DNA of 64,000 nt, taken from NCBI GenBank assembly GCA_964007875.1, contig CAXGAH010000009.1, positions 10,399-74,398 of the forward strand, in the 5' to 3' direction. How positions within the stretch are numbered: the first letter of the stretch is position 1; every line of letters starts with the position of its first letter. This DNA is from UBA1275 sp002323515 (GTDB lineage Bacteria > Bacteroidota > Rhodothermia > Balneolales > Balneolaceae). The position numbers and the translations under genes are program-made. The notes under the pieces were generated by a model. The model was not told the DNA's origin, did no database searches, and was given only the letters and a program-made list of their open reading frames with translations. This document shows positions 1 through 8,170 of this stretch, one piece after another.

Positions 1-2
1 AT

Positions 3-218
3 ATGAAAGCAGGCATTCACCCAGATTATAAAGAAGTAACCGTTTTACTTAGTGACGGTACTGAAATGAAAACACGTAGTACGCTGAATACAAAAGATGG
101 TGTGTACAAGCCAGAAGTTGATTCACGTAACCATCCTTTCTATACCAAAAATACCAATTTCACATCCAAAGCTGGTCGAGTTGATCGATTCAAGCGAATG
201 TACGACAAGAAAAAGTAA
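3..218 (+). CDS. rpmE: 50S ribosomal protein bL31, zinc-free form
   Basis: Ribosomal protein of the large subunit, 71 residues. It has the family start MKAGIHPDYKEV, the central HPFYT and the C-terminal GRVDRF signature. There is no cysteine in the protein, so the CxxC pairs that hold zinc in the C+ form are absent and this is a C- paralogue. The ATG at position 3 is the normal family start, so the gene is complete although it touches the window edge. A hairpin followed by seven T residues lies immediately after the stop. The family assignment is firm. Confidence 0.95.
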   Translation: MKAGIHPDYKEVTVLLSDGTEMKTRSTLNTKDGVYKPEVDSRNHPFYTKNTNFTSKAGRVDRFKRMYDKKK

Positions 219-223
219 TTTAG

Positions 224-247
224 AGCCATCTTTAGGATGGTTTTTTT
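224..247 (+). terminator. Rho-independent terminator after rpmE
   Basis: A stem (AGCCATC at 224-230 pairing with GATGGTT at 236-242, one G-U pair) has a 5-nt loop and runs into seven T residues at 241-247. The next start codon begins at 248, directly after the T tract. Confidence 0.8.
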
Positions 248-883
248 ATGCATATTAAGCGCTTTGAAGTAGGGCCATTCGCACAAAATACCTATTTGCT
301 TTGGGATGACCCTAAACATGCTCTGATAATAGATGCGGGTTTTTCAAATGATAAGGAATTCAATACATTTTTTGAATTCTTGGCAACTCATCACATTGAA
401 GTTAATGGTATACTTCTAACTCACGCCCATGTAGACCACATTTTAGGTTTGCAACGTCTTCTACAAACAATTGATTCTCCGGTGTACCATTTTAAAGGAG
501 AATCTTTTTTATGGGAAAATTTTGAGCATCAAGCTCGCATGTTTGGGTTTAATGCCACTCTTCCTTCTGTCACCCCTCTATCTTTGACACATAACCAAAT
601 TGTAAAGCTACAAAACATAGAAATAAAAGTACTTTACACGCCAGGTCATGCTCCCGATCATTGTTCGTTTTTTGTTGAAAATGCTGGACTCTTACTTTCC
701 GGTGATGCGCTCTTTAAAGAGAGCATAGGTAGGACAGATCTTTACAAAGGTGATTTATCGTTATTGCTTACTAGTATTCGTCAAGAATTGCTATTATTAG
801 GAGACCAGGTTAAGGTGTATCCAGGGCATGGACTAGTTACAACTATTGGCCACGAAAAACTTCATAATCCTTATTTGGGATAA
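248..883 (+). CDS. Metallo-beta-lactamase fold hydrolase (glyoxalase II-like)
   Basis: Predicted cytosolic hydrolase of the YcbL/glyoxalase II type, 211 residues. The metal-binding motif THAHVDH lies near residues 58-64, a further metal-ligand region GHAPDH follows, GDALF supplies the bridging aspartate, and YPGHG near the C terminus supplies the last histidine. The N terminus (MHIKRFEVGPFAQNTYLL) is the usual family start. The start codon abuts the rpmE terminator T tract, so expression needs readthrough or a promoter inside the short gap. The substrate is not determined by the sequence; thioester or lactone hydrolysis is typical of the family. Confidence 0.88.
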   Translation: MHIKRFEVGPFAQNTYLLWDDPKHALIIDAGFSNDKEFNTFFEFLATHHIEVNGILLTHAHVDHILGLQRLLQTIDSPVYHFKGESFLWENFEHQARMFGFNATLPSVTPLSLTHNQIVKLQNIEIKVLYTPGHAPDHCSFFVENAGLLLSGDALFKESIGRTDLYKGDLSLLLTSIRQELLLLGDQVKVYPGHGLVTTIGHEKLHNPYLG

Positions 884-958
884 CAGACAAGAAATACTAA
901 AGAAGATGAGTACAATCTAAATTGGAGTTAAGATTGGCTATTCAATGGGCATACTGTG

Positions 959-1564
959 CTATTGATTAGACTTCAACTCTTCAATTTTACTTGTATAGGT
1001 GTCCGCTTTTTCTTCGTTCACAATAACAAGGCGTTCATACATATGAATAGCTTCCTTTTTGTTGCCTTGTGCCTCATGTATCTTTGCTAAAGTTTCCGAT
1101 ATAATCTCGGCAACGTCCGATGAGTCCTCACTTAAATCTTCATCACTTACTTCTTCGTAGGAATAATTTACGCGTTGGCTTTCAACTGCTTCTAAGAGTT
1201 CAATAAGTCGATCTAGATCAAGTATTTGAGCAGTTCTGGATCCTTGAACCAATACCTTTCTCCCTTTTTTAACAGATAGAGGAATTTTGGCTTCAAATTG
1301 TTCAGGATGTAATAAAAAGTAATGTAAGTGCTCCATTAGTGGACTACCAGGAGCATAGGTTTTAGCTTTAAGAGCCTCCGCAATGGCTTTATTTTGACTA
1401 CCTTGAACATGATGAAACCAAGCCAACAAGAAGTGTCCTACCGCGTCAGGATCTCTTTTTGCAACCTGACGCTCAAGCTTTCGTGTCATTCGCACTGGAT
1501 CGGTGTCGAATTGCTTAACATAGCTATTTAGAGAGGGTGGTATGGTATAAGGAAGAGTCTTCAT
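959..1564 (-). CDS. TPR-like protein of unknown function
   Basis: 201 residues with no signal peptide. The protein looks almost entirely helical. Residues about 30-80 and the C-terminal 50 residues (AEIISETLAKIHEAQGNKKEAIHMYERL) have the small-large helix pattern of tetratricopeptide repeats, separated by an acidic linker rich in E, D and S. It lies downstream of lptE and the sigma54 regulator on the same strand, about 150 bp after lptE. In Bacteroidota a TPR-like gene is often found beside the sigma54/LptE pair. A protein-protein adaptor role is an inference. Confidence 0.6.
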   Translation of the reverse strand: MKTLPYTIPPSLNSYVKQFDTDPVRMTRKLERQVAKRDPDAVGHFLLAWFHHVQGSQNKAIAEALKAKTYAPGSPLMEHLHYFLLHPEQFEAKIPLSVKKGRKVLVQGSRTAQILDLDRLIELLEAVESQRVNYSYEEVSDEDLSEDSSDVAEIISETLAKIHEAQGNKKEAIHMYERLVIVNEEKADTYTSKIEELKSNQ

Positions 1565-1714
1565 ATGTGCCTAATATATTGGCTTTATGCTACAGATAAA
1601 AAGTGAAAATACATTTTTAGTATCCTTGTGCACTTCAATTGAATCCAAAGATCGATTGATTTTGATTCAGTAGACCTGGCGGGAATTACACTAATTACCA
1701 CAGCATCGTTGAAA

Positions 1715-2299
1715 TCACCAGTTACTAACGGCATCGTTGAACATATTGTTGGCTATCTGAGATAATGCTTCGGTAGCCGCTTCTAATTCCCCATTAATTG
1801 GATCTTCGGTGGGATCATAAGTGAAACTACTTGAGAAACTCTTATTCCAAAGCGCTTCTTCGATCCTTGCATACTGAAATCGGGCTTGCACTGTAATACT
1901 AACTTGATTTTGGTTGGCCTGCTCATTTCCGCCGATAGCAAAGGGCCGGTTACTATATGTTTGGATGCGGCCTTCTATGAATGCATCTGCCGATTCTAGA
2001 TTAGAGGCTAATTGCAATCTACTCTGATTTACAAATCGTTCTATCAGCGTAGTATTCAGTCTATCACTTAAATCCCCTAAACCACTACCAGATTGATCTG
2101 GGAAGAAGGGGATATAAATGGTATTAACCCCTTCAGGTATGGAGGCTCCCGTAAAACTATAACTAAGACATGATAGATGTAGACTCGTTATACCTAAAAA
2201 AATATAGATCAAGACCTTATTTTTTGACCACCTCGTAATTGTGCCAGTCCGATCGTCGGAATTTGCTCCATGTTCCATATCTAGTGTATTATTGAGCAA
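1715..2299 (-). CDS. lptE: LPS-assembly lipoprotein LptE
   Basis: Predicted outer-membrane lipoprotein that plugs LptD during lipopolysaccharide export. A hydrophobic segment (VLIYIFLGITSLHLSC) ends in an imperfect lipobox, followed by YSFTGASIPEG, the region typical of Bacteroidota LptE. It then has an alternating beta pattern (NTIYIPFFPDQ, VSITVQARFQY) and ends NDAVSNW, also typical. The first Met gives a long n-region of about 28 residues, so the true start could be the Met at residue 8. The gene begins 3 bp after the sigma54 activator stop, so the two form one transcription unit. Confidence 0.82.
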   Translation of the reverse strand: MLNNTLDMEHGANSDDRTGTITRWSKNKVLIYIFLGITSLHLSCLSYSFTGASIPEGVNTIYIPFFPDQSGSGLGDLSDRLNTTLIERFVNQSRLQLASNLESADAFIEGRIQTYSNRPFAIGGNEQANQNQVSITVQARFQYARIEEALWNKSFSSSFTYDPTEDPINGELEAATEALSQIANNMFNDAVSNW

Positions 2300-2302
2300 T
2301 TA

Positions 2303-3700
2303 TTATTTTTTTTCTAATCCGAATTGATCCAATTTCCGGTATAAAGTCCTTTCACTAATACCAAGTGTTTCAGAAGCTTTACGTCTATTACCATTAAAAA
2401 TTTCTAACGATTTTTGAATAAGAAATTTTTCGGTTTCCTCGAGCGAAGGGATTTCTTTTCCTTTTAATTGTAATACAAATTCGTCCTCATCTTCCTGAAT
2501 TGGTTCATCATAAGGTTCAAATTCTTCTCCTTTTATCTCACTCTTTTGATGTCTAGCGGTGTAACTCATGGCATCTTGATTTTGAGCGCTATGAGTGTGA
2601 TCTATTTTAATGTGTTCAGGATTAGAATAATCTATTGGATTTGTAAGCCCGTTATGAGCATTCTCGTTAACATTGTCCAGTGAAGATGTATGTCCTCCGT
2701 CACCTAGTAATGCGGGTAATTGAGGATTATTTTTACTTGATAAAAGCGAGTAAACTAGATTTGCTAGCATTTTTTTTAGGTCACCAATATCGTTACTTAT
2801 TTCAAGAAGAGCGCGATAGATTAATTCCGAACCTTGATGAGCAGATTGTTGATTTCTGCTATCAGTATTGTCTAAGTTTCCTTGTAGCATGGGTAAATTA
2901 TCCGCAGAACCTATACTTTGACGTCCTTTTAAGTACTTTCTAAGGGTGTCAACGTCGACAAATTGTGATTTTTCTAGTACAACAAGCTGCTCTGCAACAT
3001 TTCGAAGCTCGCGAATATTACCAGGCCAACGATAGGAGCTAAGTAAGGCTTTTGCTTCATCAGAGAACCCTCTGAATACGGAGTCATATTTTCTAGAATA
3101 ATGTTCTACAAAATTTCTGAAAATGGGAATTATATCTTCTGATCTATCTCGTAATGCGGGGACATAGATTTGAACGGTATCTAATCGGTAATATAAATCC
3201 TCTCTGAAACTTCCTTCTTCTACTAATTCCCATAGATCTTTATTAGTGGCAGCAATAATTCTAACATCTGTCGTTTGGACTTTGGACGAGCCAACTCTAA
3301 AGAATTCTCCATTTTCTAGAATTCGGAGTAGTTTTACTTGAACATTTTTTGGTGTATCACCTATTTCATCCAAAAAAATAGTTCCACCGTCGGCCTTTTC
3401 AAAGTACCCCTGCCGAGTATCGTTTGCCCCAGTAAAGGCACCTTTCTCATACCCAAATAGTTCACTTTCAATTATGCCTTCAGGAATAGCCCCGCAATTT
3501 ACAATGATAAGCTCGTTATGTTTACGATGGCTCATGCCATGAATAGAGCGGGCGGTAACATCTTTACCAACTCCACTTTCTCCTTGTAAGAGAACGGTAA
3601 TGTCAGTTTTAGCAACCTGCATTATCTTATCTACTACCTGGCGAAGTGCATCAGAGCTACCTAAAAGTCCAAATTGTTGTTGAAATATTTCTCTATCCAT
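2303..3700 (-). CDS. Sigma54-dependent transcriptional activator without receiver domain
   Basis: An enhancer-binding protein of 465 residues that remodels sigma54 RNA polymerase. The AAA+ domain starts almost at the N terminus: Walker A GESGVGKD at 40-47, the sigma54-contacting loop GAFTGA at 87-92, Walker B FLDEIGD, then the R-finger region. A long acidic low-complexity linker (about 270-410) leads to a Fis-type helix-turn-helix (RKASETLGISERTLYRKL) at the C terminus. No receiver, GAF or PAS domain precedes AAA+, so its input is unknown. A 23-bp inverted repeat sits just upstream of its start. It is translationally close to lptE, hinting at envelope control (inference). Confidence 0.93.
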   Translation of the reverse strand: MDREIFQQQFGLLGSSDALRQVVDKIMQVAKTDITVLLQGESGVGKDVTARSIHGMSHRKHNELIIVNCGAIPEGIIESELFGYEKGAFTGANDTRQGYFEKADGGTIFLDEIGDTPKNVQVKLLRILENGEFFRVGSSKVQTTDVRIIAATNKDLWELVEEGSFREDLYYRLDTVQIYVPALRDRSEDIIPIFRNFVEHYSRKYDSVFRGFSDEAKALLSSYRWPGNIRELRNVAEQLVVLEKSQFVDVDTLRKYLKGRQSIGSADNLPMLQGNLDNTDSRNQQSAHQGSELIYRALLEISNDIGDLKKMLANLVYSLLSSKNNPQLPALLGDGGHTSSLDNVNENAHNGLTNPIDYSNPEHIKIDHTHSAQNQDAMSYTARHQKSEIKGEEFEPYDEPIQEDEDEFVLQLKGKEIPSLEETEKFLIQKSLEIFNGNRRKASETLGISERTLYRKLDQFGLEKK

Positions 3701-3706
3701 ATCTAT

Positions 3707-3729
3707 TATTATGACATTATGTCGTAATA
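3707..3729. promoter_or_regulatory. Near-perfect 23-bp palindrome, candidate operator
   Basis: The core GACAT-T-ATGTC at 3713-3723 is perfectly symmetric. The flanking TATTA and TAATA continue the symmetry, with a single mismatched pair (T3712/G3724). The site lies 7 to 29 bp upstream of the ATG of the minus-strand sigma54 activator. The arms meet with a 1-nt centre, which suits a dimeric DNA-binding protein better than an RNA hairpin. Autoregulation by the activator's Fis-type domain is an inference. Confidence 0.45.
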
Positions 3730-3780
3730 TACGAAATTTGTTACAGAGGTAGGAGAGGAAAGACTCTTATTAGGGCAAGA

Positions 3781-4263
3781 CTAGCGTTTTAATAATTCAG
3801 TGGATTGCTCAATAGGTAAGCTTCGCGTTTCCTTAAAACTAGAAAGAACCAAATTTGATCGAGTTTTGTCCACCCCATCCCAGGATTGAATACGTGATAA
3901 GAGGCGCTCGAATGAGGCCGTATTTTTTGTGCGCACTTTTAATAGGTGTGAGCCCTCACCGGTAATACTGTGGCACTCTAAAATTTCAGATTCTCTCAAC
4001 GTTTCTTCAACAAAACTACTGTAATTCTCAGAACCGTCTACCTGAACAAACAGAAAGGCGCTAATGTCAAAGTGAAAATCTTTATCGTTAAGAATAGCGT
4101 GATACCCCTTAATAAGTCCACGCTCTTCTAGTTTTTTCATGCGCTCTGAAACAGATGGTACAGATAGCCCTACGAGTTCCGCTATTTTATTGCGTTGAGC
4201 TCTGCCATGTTTTTGTAAGTGATTCAAAATTTTAACGTCAATATCGTCAAGTAATGGTATCAT
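3781..4263 (-). CDS. Lrp/AsnC family transcriptional regulator
   Basis: 160 residues, the usual family length. The N-terminal helix-turn-helix begins LLDDIDVKILNHLQKHGRAQRNKIAELVGLSVPSV. The C-terminal RAM/AsnC ligand domain follows with the expected SITGEGSHLLKVRT segment. Members act as dimers or octamers that respond to amino acids; the effector cannot be read from the sequence. It lies upstream of the sigma54 activator on the same strand, with an 80-bp gap containing the 23-bp palindrome, so it may also be the protein that binds there. Confidence 0.92.
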   Translation of the reverse strand: MIPLLDDIDVKILNHLQKHGRAQRNKIAELVGLSVPSVSERMKKLEERGLIKGYHAILNDKDFHFDISAFLFVQVDGSENYSSFVEETLRESEILECHSITGEGSHLLKVRTKNTASFERLLSRIQSWDGVDKTRSNLVLSSFKETRSLPIEQSTELLKR

Positions 4264-4470
4264 GGTCTGGACGGTTTATTTGATGGAAATATATGGTTGG
4301 ATGAGTGCCCACCTTAGGTTGGTAAGAGTGTTGGATTGCCTAAATAATCTAAAATATAGGTTTGCATTCCTAATTTTCTAAAGTATAAAGTACAAAAGTA
4401 GTGAATAAAAGGGAATCACTTTAACATCTTTAACAAGTAAAAAAGCTCAACTAAATGTTTCCAGACCTTG

Positions 4471-4478
4471 TATCTTTG
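4471..4478 (+). promoter_or_regulatory. Candidate Bacteroidota-type -7 element for serS
   Basis: TATCTTTG matches the TAnnTTTG -7 consensus of the primary sigma factor in Bacteroidetes, 23 bp before the serS ATG. No clear TTG lies at the expected -33 distance. A second candidate farther upstream (TTG at 4336, TAGGTTTG at 4357, 18-bp spacer) fits both boxes. Both are weak calls from sequence alone. Confidence 0.3.
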
Positions 4479-4501
4479 AACTGTAACTTAATTAAAGCAA
4501 C

Positions 4502-5770
4502 ATGTTAGATATCACATTTATAAAGGAAAATCCAGAGTTAGTCATAGATTCAATGAATAACAAAGGGGAGAAGAATGTTCAACTTGTTCAACAAGTCATT
4601 GAAAAAGATGAACAGTGGCGGCAATTGGTCCACCAGGTAGATACACTTCGAGCTCAAAGTAATAAGGCAGCAAAACAAATTGGGGCTTTGATGGCGAGTG
4701 GTAAAAAGGAGGAAGCTCAAGCCATTATTCAGGAAACATCTAAATCTAAAGATGAAGTCAAAGAATTGGAAGATCAGCTGAATGTGTTTGCTGAGGAGCG
4801 TACATCATTATTACTTCGGATACCTAATGTTGCGCATCCAAGTGTTCCGATTGGACATTCAGAAGAAGATAATCAAGTGTACGGTACTTGGGGTTCACCC
4901 GATACACAATCATGGCTAAAACCGCACTGGGATATCCTAGAGAAACATGGTTGGTTGGACTTTGAACGAGGGGTGAAGGTTACGGGTGCAGGTTTTCCTT
5001 TTTACCTTGGACCACTAGCGCAATTGCAGCGAGCGCTCATTCATTTTTTTATAGATGAGGCTAATAAAGCAGGCTATATTGAAATGCAGGCCCCTTATTT
5101 CATTAATGAGGATTCAGCTCGGGGTACAGGTCAAATTCCTGACAAAGAAGATATGATGTATGAGATTCAAAGGGATGCTTTTTTTGCTATACCAACTGCT
5201 GAAGTACCGGTAACCAACTTCCATCGGGACGAGATACTTTCTGAAGAGCAGTTACCGATTCGTTATGTATGCCACACCCCCTCTTGGAGAAGAGAGGCAG
5301 GGTCATATGGCAAGGACGTAAGAGGGTTAAACAGATTGCATCAATTTGATAAGGTTGAACTAGTTCACTTTGTTAAGCCAGAAGAGTCGTATGCAACGTT
5401 GGAATTGTTACGGATACATGTAGAGTCTTTACTTCAAAAACTAGGCTTAGCCTATCAGACCCTGCTCATGTGTACAGGTGATATGGGTTTCACTCAAACA
5501 AAGAAATATGATGTAGAAGTTTGGAGCCCAGGTCAACAACGATGGTTAGAGGTGAGTTCTTGTTCCAATTTTGAGGCATTTCAAGCCAGAAGAATGCAAC
5601 TTAGATACAGAAAAGGGGAGAAAGAGACCGAAATGGTTCATACTCTTAATGGCTCGGGGCTGGCGCTCCCTAGGGTGCTTTCTGCCATTGTTGAAACCTA
5701 TCAAACCGAAAACGGCCGTGTTAAAATACCTGATATCTTAAAAAAGTATATTGACCAGGAATATTTGTAG
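4502..5770 (+). CDS. serS: Seryl-tRNA synthetase
   Basis: Charges tRNA-Ser in the cytosol; class II synthetase of 422 residues. The N-terminal coiled-coil arm that grips the tRNA long variable arm spans about residues 28-100 (rich in K, E and Q). The catalytic core carries motif 2 with WRREAGSYGKDVRGLNRLHQ, and motif 3 with GSGLALPRVLSAIVE. A zinc-free, bacterial-type enzyme. The ATG start gives the canonical MLDITFIKENPE N terminus. No Shine-Dalgarno sequence precedes it. Confidence 0.97.
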   Translation: MLDITFIKENPELVIDSMNNKGEKNVQLVQQVIEKDEQWRQLVHQVDTLRAQSNKAAKQIGALMASGKKEEAQAIIQETSKSKDEVKELEDQLNVFAEERTSLLLRIPNVAHPSVPIGHSEEDNQVYGTWGSPDTQSWLKPHWDILEKHGWLDFERGVKVTGAGFPFYLGPLAQLQRALIHFFIDEANKAGYIEMQAPYFINEDSARGTGQIPDKEDMMYEIQRDAFFAIPTAEVPVTNFHRDEILSEEQLPIRYVCHTPSWRREAGSYGKDVRGLNRLHQFDKVELVHFVKPEESYATLELLRIHVESLLQKLGLAYQTLLMCTGDMGFTQTKKYDVEVWSPGQQRWLEVSSCSNFEAFQARRMQLRYRKGEKETEMVHTLNGSGLALPRVLSAIVETYQTENGRVKIPDILKKYIDQEYL

Positions 5771-5845
5771 CTGGTTTTTTTGAAGAATGTTATTGAGACC
5801 CAACGATAGAGACCTAACAATTCAAAACTAATGCTTCAAAAGTAA

Positions 5846-6856
5846 TTAAACAGCGCTTACAAAGAAATGCTCTTCCTCGGTATAATTAAGTAAGCGTTCA
5901 AGTATAGGTTCCATAGTGTTGTGCTGCATTAATTCCATTCGGAGTTTCTTGCCATTGCGAATTCCTTTTAGGTATTGACCATAGTGTTTTTTCATTATGA
6001 TAACACCATAACGTTCACCTTGATGTTCGACCGACAACTGAAGCTGTTTAGCGCAGACCTCAAGACGCTCTCGAAGTGGTATGTCAGCAGAATAACTGCC
6101 TTGATCAAGATATGATCGAGTTTGCTTGAAAATCCAAGGATTTCCTATTGCTCCCCGGCCAATCATCACAGCATCTACGCCTGTTTCACTAAATAATTTT
6201 GCAGCCAATTCAGGACTAGCTACATCGCCGTTACCAATAATGGGGATGTGTAATCCAGGGGTATTTTTGAGCTTTTTAAGCCAGTTCCAATCTGCTTCAC
6301 CTTTGTATTTTTGGGCTCGTGTTCTGGCATGAACAGTTAAGGCCTTCACTCCAACCGATTGCAGCATAATCGCTACCTCTTGTATACGGATTGAGTTTTC
6401 GTCCCAACCTAAACGTGTTTTGACAGTAACAGGTATGTTATCAACCGCATCAACCACTGTCCCAGCCATACGCTCCATCATGTCTATGTCTTTTAAACAT
6501 GCTGCGCCAGCACCTTTTTTGACTACTTTATACACGGGACACCCAAAATTTATATCTACTACATCGGGGTTACTTGCTTCAGCAACTTTAGCAGCACCAT
6601 ACATAGCCTCTTCACGTCCGCCAAAAATTTGAATTCCTAAAGGGCGTTCAGCTTCTTTAAAACTCATTTTATGCAGGGCAATGTCAGAATCGCGGATGAG
6701 TGCTTCGGAGCTGATAAATTCAGTAAAGACCATACTAGCCCCTATATTGCGACAAATTTGCCGAAATGGAGCATCTGAAACATCCTCCATAGGAGCTAAA
6801 AATAAGGGACGGTCTTGTTTGCCAAGTAGGCTTTCGAAAAAATCTTTATTGCTCAT
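5846..6856 (-). CDS. dusB: tRNA-dihydrouridine synthase, DusB type
   Basis: FMN-dependent reduction of uridine in the tRNA D-loop. 336 residues with an N-terminal TIM barrel: LAPMEDVSDAPFRQICR, the NFGCP motif with its catalytic cysteine (about residue 105), then KTRLGWD and IGNGDV for flavin and phosphate contacts, and a C-terminal helical tRNA-binding domain. It is convergent with serS, leaving a 75-bp gap. The DUS family call is firm; the DusB subgroup rests on overall resemblance. Confidence 0.93.
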   Translation of the reverse strand: MSNKDFFESLLGKQDRPLFLAPMEDVSDAPFRQICRNIGASMVFTEFISSEALIRDSDIALHKMSFKEAERPLGIQIFGGREEAMYGAAKVAEASNPDVVDINFGCPVYKVVKKGAGAACLKDIDMMERMAGTVVDAVDNIPVTVKTRLGWDENSIRIQEVAIMLQSVGVKALTVHARTRAQKYKGEADWNWLKKLKNTPGLHIPIIGNGDVASPELAAKLFSETGVDAVMIGRGAIGNPWIFKQTRSYLDQGSYSADIPLRERLEVCAKQLQLSVEHQGERYGVIIMKKHYGQYLKGIRNGKKLRMELMQHNTMEPILERLLNYTEEEHFFVSAV

Positions 6857-6986
6857 ACTCCTAAGATACGAATATCTACTATTCTATTTGAAGCTTCTCA
6901 ATATAACTTGGGATTTCTGTTAGTCATTGGACTGTAATACTCCTATATTTTAACCTTATTTAGTACAATAAGTTAAACATACACTC

Positions 6987-8057
6987 ATGGATATATCGAA
7001 GATTGAAGAGTTACTGGGCGATGAAGCCTCCTACTTGCTAAATCACACCAGTAAAACAGTTACAAAAGATCAATTAATCCAACCTACTCCAGACTATGTA
7101 GATCAGGTTTGGTATCATTCGGATCGAAACAATAGAGTATTGGGAAACCTACAATGGCTTATGGAATCGGGTCGACTTGGTGGGACAGGATACCTTTCTA
7201 TACTGCCGGTTGATCAAGGAATTGAGCATTCTGCGGGTGCTTCATTTGCAAAAAATCCAGACTATTTTGATCCTGAAAATATTGTAAAGTTAGCCGTTGA
7301 AGCGGGTTGTAATGGAGTAGCATCGACCTTTGGTGCGTTACGTTCCGTTTCTCGAAGGTATGCGCATAAAATCCCTTTTATTGTGAAAATTAATCACAAT
7401 GAACTCCTTACTTATCCTAACACTTTTGATCAAATTATGTTTGGTACAATTGATCAGGCTTATGATATGGGTGCAGCAGCAGTGGGTGCAACGATCTATT
7501 TTGGATCGGAAGAATCCAACCGGCAAATTAAAGAAGTAGCCCAAGCTTTTGCATATGCTCATGAATTAGGTATGGCTACCATACTTTGGTGCTATACCCG
7601 TAATGACGCATTCAAAGTGGACGGTGTTGACTATCATACCTCAGCTGACTTAACGGGCCAGGCAAATCATATTGGATCAACTATTGGTGCCGATATTGTT
7701 AAACAAAAGCAACCTACCAATAATGGTGGTTACAAGGCTTTAAATGCGGGTAACTCGTCATATGGTAAATTAGACGAGCGCATTTATTCTGAATTAACAT
7801 CCGAGCATCCTATCGATTTAACCCGCTACCAAGTAGTTAACTCGTTTATGGGACGTGCAGGTCTAATCAACTCTGGAGGAGCTTCTGGCTCAAATGATTT
7901 TGCCGATGCGGTTAAAACAGCGGTAATTAATAAACGAGCAGGTGGAATGGGACTTATTAGTGGTCGTAAAGCATTCCAACGTCCTATTGGTGAGGGTGTA
8001 CAACTTCTGAATATGATTCAGGATGTATATCTAAACAAAGAAGTGGATATTGCTTAA
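6987..8057 (+). CDS. fbaB: Class I fructose-bisphosphate aldolase (FbaB/DhnA type)
   Basis: Cleaves fructose 1,6-bisphosphate to the two triose phosphates by a Schiff-base mechanism. 356 residues, close to E. coli FbaB (about 350) along its whole length. It shows GTGYLSILPVDQGIEHSAGA near residue 70, VGATIYFGSEES, and the IGADIVKQK segment that holds the Schiff-base lysine. The C terminus retains GRAGLINSGGASG for phosphate binding. A strong terminator follows, and no second glycolytic gene is nearby. Confidence 0.96.
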   Translation: MDISKIEELLGDEASYLLNHTSKTVTKDQLIQPTPDYVDQVWYHSDRNNRVLGNLQWLMESGRLGGTGYLSILPVDQGIEHSAGASFAKNPDYFDPENIVKLAVEAGCNGVASTFGALRSVSRRYAHKIPFIVKINHNELLTYPNTFDQIMFGTIDQAYDMGAAAVGATIYFGSEESNRQIKEVAQAFAYAHELGMATILWCYTRNDAFKVDGVDYHTSADLTGQANHIGSTIGADIVKQKQPTNNGGYKALNAGNSSYGKLDERIYSELTSEHPIDLTRYQVVNSFMGRAGLINSGGASGSNDFADAVKTAVINKRAGGMGLISGRKAFQRPIGEGVQLLNMIQDVYLNKEVDIA

Positions 8058-8127
8058 AAGTAAATTCACCTAAACAGAGTGCATGTGAATTTGGGTGGAC
8101 AACCTAATTCACAAAGCTATTTTTTTT

Positions 8128-8160
8128 AGCCTTGTAGAGTTTCCTGCAAGGCTTTTTTTT
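8128..8160 (+). terminator. Terminator after fbaB
   Basis: A ten-pair stem (AGCCTTGTAG at 8128-8137 with CTGCAAGGCT at 8144-8153, one G-U pair) and a 6-nt loop lead into a run of eight T residues at 8153-8160. A second hairpin lies just upstream, AAATTCAC at 8062-8069 pairing with GTGAATTT at 8085-8092, without a T tract. Confidence 0.9.
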
Positions 8161-8170
8161 ATACTATAGT

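Noticed and set aside
2680..2943. Open frame on the plus strand inside the sigma54 activator gene
   Set aside because: Antisense shadow of a conserved coding region. The translation has no domain or signal peptide, and the minus-strand protein is clearly real.
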